Of a DNA stretch of 6,017 nt, positions 1 to 4,948 are shown in pieces. How positions within the stretch are numbered: position 1 is the stretch's first letter; each line of letters begins with the position of its first letter. The notes under the pieces are model-generated. The model did not search any database and was not told the DNA's origin. It was given only the letters and a program-made list of their open reading frames with translations. The stretch is from DASPKS01 sp035628035 (GTDB lineage: Bacteria; Bacteroidota; Rhodothermia; Rhodothermales; Rubricoccaceae): contig DASPKS010000218.1 of assembly GCA_035628035.1 (NCBI GenBank), positions 1-6,017 of the forward strand, given 5' to 3'. The position numbers were made by a program, and so were the translations under genes.

Positions 1-1073
1 GCGCGCTCGGTGTAGGCGCCGAGGCGGTAGGCCGTCCGCGCGAAGTAGCCGCGCGTGCGGTCGTTCCCGGCCGGGACGAGCTGGAAGCCGCCGCCGATGC
101 GGAGGCGGTCGCGGAGGCCGCTGCCGTCGGGCTCCACGCCCGCGAAGGCGAAGTCGCTCTCGAAATCGCTCCACGGCTCGTACCGCACGTCGGCCGCGAC
201 GGACCACCGCTCGCGCTGCGTCCACGAGACCCCGGCCGCCACCTGCATCGGGAGCCGCACCGACCCCTCCTCCACGGCGAAGAGGGTGTCCTGGTCGAGG
301 CTTACGCCGATGGTGACGGTGCGCTCGCCGTTCAGCGTGGCCGGGAGCGAGAGCGCCGCGCCAAGGGAGACCGCGTCCTCGGCGCCGAAGACGCCGGTCT
401 TGGAGAGGAGCACGCCCACGCGGCCGGTCGCGCCGCGGAGGCGCGTCGCGCGGGTTGTGCGCGTCTCGCGGAAGTCGTCGTTCTCGGGGAACTCCGTCCG
501 CTGGAGGTACTCCACCACGCCGAAGTATGCCTCCAGGGCCGCGCCCACGTGGAGGCCCGGCGTGACGCGCGCGCCGAGGCCGGCCGTGATGAGCTGGAGG
601 CCCCCGTTCCCCTCGAAGTTGACCCGGTAGGGGATGGGCTCGCCCTCGTCGGGGAGGAACGTGCTGTCCTGGACGACGCGGTAGTCCACGCGCGAGAAGG
701 GGCGGTAGGCCACGTTCACGCCGAGGCGCTGCTGGAGCAGCGGGAAGCCGAGCTGGAACGCGCCGATGCCGCCGCCGCTGAGCTGGCTCGTCGCGTCGGA
801 GGCGTCGGTGGAGCGGAGCGTGCGGGCCTCCGCGCTGAGGGCGAAGCGGGTGTAGGTCTGGTCGGCCCAGAGCGCGGGGTTGGCGAGGCCGTTCCACGTG
901 AGCGAGCGGAGCGCCGTCCCGGCGCCGCCCATCATCGCCGCCTGCGACGACGAGAAGTCGAGGCGCTCGCCGAGCCCGAAGCGGGTGTAGGGCGAGCCGT
1001 AGTTGTTGCTGCCCTGCGCGGCGGCCGTCCCGGCAAGCACGGTGGCCAACGTGAGCAAGAAAACGCGGCGCAT
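1..1073 (-). CDS. Outer-membrane beta-barrel protein (FadL-like fold class), 3' end outside window
   Basis: The minus-strand frame is open from the ATG at 1073 to the left edge, giving 357 codons with no stop, so the C-terminus is missing. It begins with a signal peptide (MRRVFLLTLATVLAGTAAAQ), with likely signal peptidase I cleavage after the AAA. The mature start has the pattern SPYTRFGLGE, then SSSQAAMMGGAGTAL and a NPAL motif. This N-terminal pattern (SPYSRYG-like, then MGGAG, then NPA) is known from Bacteroidota outer-membrane proteins related to FadL/OmpP1 transporters. The rest alternates short amphipathic strands and turns, as expected of a barrel (for example RLGVNVAYRPF, VGAALEAYFGVVEYL, RWSVAADVRYEPW). 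The start lies only 2 bp after the stop of the DUF4270 gene, implying co-transcription and probably coupled translation; no Shine-Dalgarno is visible. The transported substrate cannot be told from the sequence. The barrel assignment is fairly sure, the FadL link moderate. Confidence 0.82.
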   Translation of the reverse strand, partial: MRRVFLLTLATVLAGTAAAQGSNNYGSPYTRFGLGERLDFSSSQAAMMGGAGTALRSLTWNGLANPALWADQTYTRFALSAEARTLRSTDASDATSQLSGGGIGAFQLGFPLLQQRLGVNVAYRPFSRVDYRVVQDSTFLPDEGEPIPYRVNFEGNGGLQLITAGLGARVTPGLHVGAALEAYFGVVEYLQRTEFPENDDFRETRTTRATRLRGATGRVGVLLSKTGVFGAEDAVSLGAALSLPATLNGERTVTIGVSLDQDTLFAVEEGSVRLPMQVAAGVSWTQRERWSVAADVRYEPWSDFESDFAFAGVEPDGSGLRDRLRIGGGFQLVPAGNDRTRGYFARTAYRLGAYTER

Positions 1074-1075
1074 GG

Positions 1076-2269
1076 CTAGTTCGTGGCCGGGATGAGCGTG
1101 AGGGCGAGGCGGGGGCGGGGGTCGCGCCCGCCCGGCGCGGGCGGCGGCCCGAGGACGAGCGGGGCGACGTTGAGCGAGAGGGGGGCGCCCGCCACCGGCC
1201 CCACCTCGTAGCGGACGAAGGGCGGGTCGCCGAGGAGCTCGTCCTGGAGGAGCGCGGTCAGCCCGCGCGAGGTGAGCGAGTAGGTCCCCGTCTCGCGGTC
1301 GAGCACGGCCGACGTGATGAGGACGCGCTCGTCGTCCTCGGTGAGGCCGAAGAGGCCGAGGCGCTCGATCAGGGGCCGGACGAACGAGCCCATCGGGAGG
1401 GCCGTGCTGTCCACGTTGAGGCGGAGCGTGGCGCCGGCCAGCGCCGCCTGCCCGAGCGTGTCGATCGGGAACGCGAGGGCAACGGCCTCGGAAGCCCCCT
1501 CGCGGAGGAAGAGGCGGTTCTCCGGCGGGGGAGCGGTGGGCGCTCCGCGCGAGAGCGTGGTGAACACGTCGTGGACGGGGTAGTCCACGGTGTCCTGAGA
1601 GGTCATCAGGCGGAGCGCGCTCCGGTCCATGCGGAGGCCGACGACCGCCCCGGTCATGGACCCCTCGGCGAGGCGGAGATGGAACCCGTCGAAGGCGGAG
1701 GCGGCCGAGTCGCTCCGGAGGAGCTCGTCGTTCTCGCTCACCCACGACGCGGGGAGGTCGAACGTGAGGAGGGTGTCGCGGGCGCTGCGCTCGAAGGTGC
1801 CGAGGACCTCGCCCACGTCGAAGGTCGTATCGGGGGGGGCGCCGGTGGGGCTCCAGTTCGCATCCATCGAGAGGAGCTCGAGGGTGAGCGTCGTCGTGGA
1901 GTCGCCGTAGACGTAGTCGCGCGCCAGGCGGAGCTGGGCCGACCGGATGACGCGGCTGCGGAACCCGCCGGGGACCGCCGCCGGGGGGATCACGTCGAAG
2001 GTGGCCGCCGCCGTGGCGTCCCCTAGCACGTCGTCCTCGACGTGGCCGACGAGCACGCGGACCTGCGTTCGGAGCGCGGCCGAGGCGAACCCGCCCGTCA
2101 CGCTCTCCGCCTCGACCACGCGCACGGTATCGGCCGCGACGACGACGACGTTGGGGTTGGTGCCTTCTTCCCCCACGAGGCCGAGCCCCACGCCGGAGGG
2201 GTCCTGGCAGGCCACGAGGACGAGCGGAAGTACGGCGAGGGGAACGGACAGGCGGGGACGCAAAGGCAT
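1076..2269 (-). CDS. DUF4270-type lipoprotein
   Basis: 397 aa from the ATG at 2269. The signal peptide is MPLRPRLSVPLAVLPLVLVAC, with lipobox L-V-A-C and the lipidated cysteine at residue 21, so it is a lipoprotein of the periplasm or outer membrane. After it come GVGLGLVGEEG, a beta-rich stretch and a VLVGHVEDDVLGDATAAATF segment, which resembles the 'LLGSYxDPVFGxTxA' block near the N-terminus of DUF4270 proteins (Pfam PF14092) of Bacteroidota. Many short beta strands with conserved Asp/Thr turns follow, and the end (RPRLALTLIP) fits the family's closing strand. The role of the family is not known. An in-frame GTG at 2302 would add 11 residues, but the ATG leaves a cleaner lipoprotein signal. 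The residues after Cys21 (QDPSG) lack the acidic run used as a surface-export signal in some Bacteroidota, so surface exposure is uncertain. It lies between the GT5-like gene and the barrel gene, and a partnership with the barrel is plausible but inferred. Confidence 0.82.
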   Translation of the reverse strand: MPLRPRLSVPLAVLPLVLVACQDPSGVGLGLVGEEGTNPNVVVVAADTVRVVEAESVTGGFASAALRTQVRVLVGHVEDDVLGDATAAATFDVIPPAAVPGGFRSRVIRSAQLRLARDYVYGDSTTTLTLELLSMDANWSPTGAPPDTTFDVGEVLGTFERSARDTLLTFDLPASWVSENDELLRSDSAASAFDGFHLRLAEGSMTGAVVGLRMDRSALRLMTSQDTVDYPVHDVFTTLSRGAPTAPPPENRLFLREGASEAVALAFPIDTLGQAALAGATLRLNVDSTALPMGSFVRPLIERLGLFGLTEDDERVLITSAVLDRETGTYSLTSRGLTALLQDELLGDPPFVRYEVGPVAGAPLSLNVAPLVLGPPPAPGGRDPRPRLALTLIPATN

Positions 2270-2306
2270 CAGGGCAGGCGTGGGTCGGCGGGCGGGCGCC
2301 ACCTGA

Positions 2307-2329
2307 ACGAACGGCCGGCGGGCGTTCGT
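2307..2329 (-). repeat. 7-bp inverted repeat in the leader of the DUF4270 gene
   Basis: ACGAACG at 2307-2313 is the exact reverse complement of CGTTCGT at 2323-2329, with a 9-base loop. It lies about 38 bases upstream of the chosen ATG at 2269 and only 5 bases from the alternative GTG at 2302. It could be a leader hairpin or an operator. Its A/T content inside a GC-rich spacer makes it a little less trivial than the all-GC hairpins around it. Confidence 0.4.
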
Positions 2330-2354
2330 GCGCGGCGCGTCAGCTTACGGTAGG

Positions 2355-2371
2355 GCGCGGCGGGGCCGCGC
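2355..2371 (-). repeat. 7-bp GC hairpin with 3-base loop
   Basis: GCGCGGC at 2355-2361 pairs perfectly with GCCGCGC at 2365-2371 around a GGG loop. No T-run follows it on the minus strand (the next bases are CCTACCGTAA), so it is not a standard intrinsic terminator. Hairpins of this kind arise easily by chance at such GC content. Confidence 0.3.
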
Positions 2372-2399
2372 ACGGCTTCGCCGCGAATCGTGCGAAATC

Positions 2400-2424
2400 G
2401 TCGCGGAGCGGGCGTCTCCGCGAC
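2400..2424 (-). terminator. Possible terminator or processing hairpin after the GT5-like gene
   Basis: GTCGCGGAG at 2400-2408 and CTCCGCGAC at 2416-2424 form a perfect 9-bp stem with a 7-base loop, about 29 bases past the stop codon of the GT5-like gene as read on the minus strand. The bases that follow (GATTTCGCA) contain only three Ts, so intrinsic termination would be weak. It could instead protect the 3' end of the upstream message or partly attenuate readthrough into the DUF4270 gene. Confidence 0.4.
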
Positions 2425-2452
2425 CCGTACGGCGCGGCTCGCTGGAGCAGCG

Positions 2453-3238
2453 CTAGGCCGCGAGCTCGCGCCGGCCGGCGAGCGCCGTGTAAAGCTCGAG
2501 CACGGGGCCGGCGACCTGCTCCTTCGTCCCGCTGAGGGTGGGGCCCGTTGGGCGGCTCTTCGAGCGGGACTTCGCGAGGGGGTCGCCCGGCGCGAACGCG
2601 ACCCCGTCAGCCCAAGCCATCCCGATCTCGCGGAGATCCTTCCCCGCGATGGCGGCGGGCAACTCGAACGCCGCGGCCTGCTCCTTCGTCACGCGCACCT
2701 CGGTGTCGGTCACGTCGGGGGTGTAGAGCGCCTTGGCGCCGGCGAAGAGCGGGTCGCCGGCGAGCTCGGTACGGAGGAGGACGGGGACGAACCCGGCGAT
2801 CCAGCCGGAGGCGTGGATGATGTCGGGCGCCCATCCGAGCTGGCGGGCCGTCGAGATGGCGGCGCGGGCGAAGAAGAGCGCGCGCGCGGCGTTGTCAGGG
2901 AAGACCTCGCCCGTCTTGACGTCGCGGTGGAGCCCCTTCCGCTTGAAGAAGCGGACGGAGTCCATGAAGTACACCTGGAGCCGGATGCCGGGGATGGAGG
3001 CCACCTTCACGTGGAGGGTGTCCTTCTCGCTGCCCGCATGGATCTCGGCACCGGAGAGACGGATCACCTCGTGGAGCCGGTTCCGCCGCTCGGAGACCAC
3101 CCCGTAGCGCGGCATCATGATCCGCGTCTCGACACCCCCGGCCTCCTGCACCGCCTCGGGGAGCACCCGGATCAGCCGGGCCGTCTCGGTGGTCTCGGAA
3201 AACGGCGCGATCTCGCCGGCAACGTAGAGCACTTTCAT
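2453..3238 (-). CDS. Short glycogen/starch synthase (GT5)-like protein, N-terminal domain only
   Basis: 261 aa from the ATG at 3238. The start KVLYVAGEIAPF is the first beta strand of the starch synthase catalytic domain (PF08323). Further matches are MMPRYGVVSERRNRLHEVIRLSG (residues 41-63), LQVYFMD (87-93), RALFFARAA (119-127) and PDIIHASGW (138-146), the equivalent of the 'PDVIHxHxW' block of GT5 enzymes. Full GlgA proteins are about 480 aa with a second, nucleotide-sugar-binding Rossmann domain; here that domain is absent and the protein ends after a short Lys/Arg/Ser-rich stretch and a helix. The K-x-G-G motif expected after EIAPF is replaced by SETTETARL. Short homologues of this kind, labelled glycogen synthase, are known beside DUF4270 genes in Bacteroidota, so this is a conserved short form and not a recent truncation. 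Synthase activity is unlikely; a regulatory or scaffolding role is inferred. An upstream in-frame extension to 3334 was rejected because it lacks family similarity and covers the promoter candidate. Confidence 0.85.
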   Translation of the reverse strand: MKVLYVAGEIAPFSETTETARLIRVLPEAVQEAGGVETRIMMPRYGVVSERRNRLHEVIRLSGAEIHAGSEKDTLHVKVASIPGIRLQVYFMDSVRFFKRKGLHRDVKTGEVFPDNAARALFFARAAISTARQLGWAPDIIHASGWIAGFVPVLLRTELAGDPLFAGAKALYTPDVTDTEVRVTKEQAAAFELPAAIAGKDLREIGMAWADGVAFAPGDPLAKSRSKSRPTGPTLSGTKEQVAGPVLELYTALAGRRELAA

Positions 3239-3302
3239 GCGGACAGCGGCTGGACCCAGGCACCGGGCGCGGCCCCCTTCCGAGGCCGCCTTCCCTAGTC
3301 CT

Positions 3303-3334
3303 GAAAGATACGACCGACCCCGCCCGGACCGCAA
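3303..3334 (-). promoter_or_regulatory. Bacteroidota-type promoter for the leftward unit
   Basis: On the minus strand TATCTTTC (3310-3303) matches the Bacteroidota -7 consensus TAnnTTTG at all fixed positions except the last. A TTG at 3334-3332 lies 21 bases upstream, a spacing that fits the -33 element of this promoter class. The -7 element ends about 64 bases before the ATG of the GT5-like gene, leaving a leader of roughly 55-60 bases. Transcription from here would serve the GT5-like gene and perhaps the genes downstream. Confidence 0.55.
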
Positions 3335-3378
3335 CGTCCGTGCCTTTCGGCCACGCCCGACCTACAGCGACGCATAAA

Positions 3379-3397
3379 CGGGCCTATCTTGGGCCCG
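3379..3397 (+). promoter_or_regulatory. Possible -7 element inside an inverted repeat, upstream of the HU-like gene
   Basis: TATCTTGG (3385-3392) differs from TAnnTTTG at one fixed position and lies 46 bases upstream of the GTG start. It is framed by CGGGCC (3379-3384) and GGCCCG (3392-3397), exact reverse complements with seven bases between them. A dyad centred on the -7 region is an operator-like layout. No TTG is seen at the expected -33 distance, which weakens the promoter call. Confidence 0.42.
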
Positions 3398-3438
3398 CCG
3401 TCGTTTACTTCATCCCCTGCCTGAACCGTCCCGCGTCC

Positions 3439-3750
3439 GTGACGAAGGCCCAGATCGTCGACCGCATCGCCGCTGCGACCGGGCTGACCAAGCTCGAGAC
3501 GGAGGCCGTCGTGGACGGCTTCATGTACACCGTCATCGAGGCCGTCGTGACGGGGCAGACCGTCGAGCTTCGGGGGTTCGGGACGTTCCGCGTCCGCGAG
3601 CGCGCCGCGCGGACGGCGCGGAACCCGCACACGGACGCCCTCATCGTAGTGCCCCCCCAGGAGGTGCCCGTCTTCAAGCCCGCCGCCGAGTTCCGGCGCC
3701 TCGTCCGTGCCCGCCGGAAGGACGCCACCAACGACGGCCCCGCCGGGTAG
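3439..3750 (+). CDS. HU/IHF-family nucleoid DNA-binding protein
   Basis: 103 aa starting at a GTG (3439-3441). The sequence follows the HU fold throughout: TKAQIVDRIAAATGLTK (helix 1 and turn), TEAVVDGFMYTVIEAV (helix 2), VELRGFGTFRVRERAAR (beta strands with the GFG turn at residues 46-48), RNP at 61-63 with the proline that intercalates DNA at the arm tip, and VPVFKPAAEFRRLV (last strand and helix). Such proteins bind DNA as dimers and bend it. It is about 10 residues longer than the usual 90-95 aa, with a tail RARRKDATNDGPAG that starts basic. The GTG was chosen because the family begins at M-T/N-K; the ATG at 3340 would add 33 unrelated residues and place the promoter candidate inside the gene. 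It leads the rightward unit, with 22 bp to the next gene. HU and IHF subtypes cannot be told apart here. Confidence 0.93.
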   Translation: MTKAQIVDRIAAATGLTKLETEAVVDGFMYTVIEAVVTGQTVELRGFGTFRVRERAARTARNPHTDALIVVPPQEVPVFKPAAEFRRLVRARRKDATNDGPAG

Positions 3751-3772
3751 TCTCGCCGCCCGCCCTTTGCTG

Positions 3773-4948
3773 ATGCCCGCCCTCACCTGCCCCGGCTGCG
3801 GGGCCGCCCTCCCCGATGGCGCCACGCGCTGCGACCTCTGTGGCACCCCCGTCGACGCTCCGACTGAAACCGTCGTGGCTCCGGTGATGGCCGAGGCCGC
3901 TCCGGTTACCCCCGAAACCCCGACGACCCCTGCGCCTAACCCGCCTGCAGAGGCAGCTGCTCCGGCGGGGCGGGAGCCCGCCGCGTGCTCGGTCTGTGAC
4001 CATCTCAACCCCGCCGACGCACGTTTCTGTAACCAGTGCGGCTCGCTCCTTCGGCGCGCCGCTGCGGTGCCGGTCCCTGCTATGACCGTTGAAGCGGCTC
4101 GGCCGGCATCCGCCGCGGACGTCCCTGCCCCGACGGAAGCTGCCTCATCTGCAGAGCCGACACCTACGGGCACCCGGCCGCCGTCGGATGCGGGGCGCCG
4201 GGCCTTCCTGCTCGTGGGCGCCGCCGTGCTGGCCGTGGTCGTGCTCTACGCGCTCACGCAGGCGAGCAGCCGCCGGCAAGCCGCCCCCGAGGTGACGGGC
4301 GGGGCGACCACGACGACGCCTCCCACGAATCCCGGCGAGATGCCGGAGCCGCCGCCGCTGCCCGATGCGCTCCGCACGCAGGTGGCCACGCTCCAGCGGG
4401 AGATCGAGGTCGCTACGACGCCGCAGGCGCGGCTCGCGAAGCAGTCGGAGCTGGTGGAGGTGCTCGCGGCGGCCGAGCAGTGGGGCCACGCCGCGCCCGT
4501 GCAGGCACGGGTGGCCGAGCAGACGGGCGCCGCCCATGCATGGGCCGACGCGGGCTGGCTCTTCTTCCAGGAGATGTCGCGCGCGCCCGACGCCGTGCGC
4601 GAGGCGTGGGCGCGCCAAGCCATCGCCGCCTACGAGCGGAGCCTCGCGCTGGAGGAGAACCCCGACGTACGGACCGACCTCGCGATGGCCGCCCTCTACG
4701 ACTCCTCGAACCCGATGGCGGCCGTGCAGCACCTCCAGCAGGTCCTCGCCACGGACTCCAACCATGTCGGGGCCAACTTCAACATGGGCCTGCTCCGCGC
4801 GCGGATCGGAAGGATAGATGGCGCCGTGCAGCAGTTCGAGAAGGTGATCCGCCTCACGACGCCGGACAACCCGTTCCACCAGCGGGCGCAGGAGGAGCTG
4901 GCCGCGCTGCGCCAGGGGGCTCCGCCGGCTGGCGGGGTGGGCGGATGA
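3773..4948 (+). CDS. Membrane protein with two N-terminal zinc ribbons and C-terminal TPR-like helices
   Basis: 391 aa from the ATG at 3773. Two short zinc ribbons are visible: C6-x2-C9 with C20-x2-C23, and C72-x2-C75 with C86-x2-C89 (C-N-Q-C-G, typical of the zinc-ribbon family). They are joined and followed by Pro/Ala/Thr-rich linkers. One hydrophobic segment at about residues 144-161 (AFLLVGAAVLAVVVLYAL), preceded by R142-R143, predicts an N-in, C-out single-pass membrane protein. After a second Pro-rich linker (about 178-197), residues 200-385 are helical, with TPR-like units (AIAAYERSLALEENP; AAVQHLQQVLATDSNHVGANFNMGLLRARIG; DGAVQQFEKVI). The ribbons would thus be cytoplasmic and the TPR part periplasmic, probably for protein binding. 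No enzymatic motif is seen. It starts 22 bp after the HU-like gene and its stop overlaps the next start in ATGA, so the three genes probably form one operon. The in-frame start at 3707 was rejected because it overlaps the HU-like gene and adds residues unlike a zinc ribbon. Confidence 0.85.
   Translation: MPALTCPGCGAALPDGATRCDLCGTPVDAPTETVVAPVMAEAAPVTPETPTTPAPNPPAEAAAPAGREPAACSVCDHLNPADARFCNQCGSLLRRAAAVPVPAMTVEAARPASAADVPAPTEAASSAEPTPTGTRPPSDAGRRAFLLVGAAVLAVVVLYALTQASSRRQAAPEVTGGATTTTPPTNPGEMPEPPPLPDALRTQVATLQREIEVATTPQARLAKQSELVEVLAAAEQWGHAAPVQARVAEQTGAAHAWADAGWLFFQEMSRAPDAVREAWARQAIAAYERSLALEENPDVRTDLAMAALYDSSNPMAAVQHLQQVLATDSNHVGANFNMGLLRARIGRIDGAVQQFEKVIRLTTPDNPFHQRAQEELAALRQGAPPAGGVGG

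Larger units (their letters stand above)
2270..2452. other. Intergenic spacer with several inverted repeats
   Basis: About 183 bp between the stop of the GT5-like gene and the ATG of the DUF4270 gene. No convincing gene lies here. It holds three perfect inverted repeats, listed separately. A weak promoter-like TACCGTAAG (minus strand, around 2352-2344) lies about 75 bp upstream of the DUF4270 start, but it matches TAnnTTTG poorly. Whether DUF4270 has its own promoter or is read through from the gene upstream is unresolved. Confidence 0.6.
3239..3438. other. Divergent intergenic region between the GT5-like and HU-like genes
   Basis: 200 bp that must hold the promoters of both divergent units. 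It contains a promoter candidate on each strand, listed separately, both built around TATCTT. The leader of the GT5-like gene also has a 6-bp inverted repeat (GCGGCC at 3269-3274 with GGCCGC at 3284-3289). No convincing small gene is seen. Confidence 0.7.

Noticed and set aside
55..1079. Two overlapping plus-strand frames (55-630 and 549-1079)
   Set aside because: Both are antisense to the barrel gene, which has a signal peptide and a family-like N-terminus.
2270..2302. GTG start at 2302 for the DUF4270 gene
   Set aside because: It would put an 11-residue Ala/Pro/Arg stretch before an already complete lipoprotein signal. The ATG at 2269 is more likely, though this is not certain.
2390..3298. 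302-residue open frame on the plus strand
   Set aside because: It is antisense to the GT5-like gene, which has clear family motifs. Its composition (Arg/Gly/Glu/Ala-rich, low complexity) is typical of antisense frames in GC-rich DNA.
3239..3334. N-terminal extension of the GT5-like protein by 32 residues
   Set aside because: GT5 domains start at the KVLYVAGE strand. The extension is unrelated and overlaps the promoter candidate.
3340..3438. Upstream in-frame ATG that would lengthen the HU-like protein by 33 residues
   Set aside because: HU proteins start directly at the M-T/N-K helix. The added residues have no family match and would place the -7 candidate inside the gene.
3295..4173. 292-residue open frame on the minus strand
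   Set aside because: It covers the HU-like gene, whose family match is unambiguous, and the divergent promoters. Its residues are a low-complexity Ala/Gly mix.
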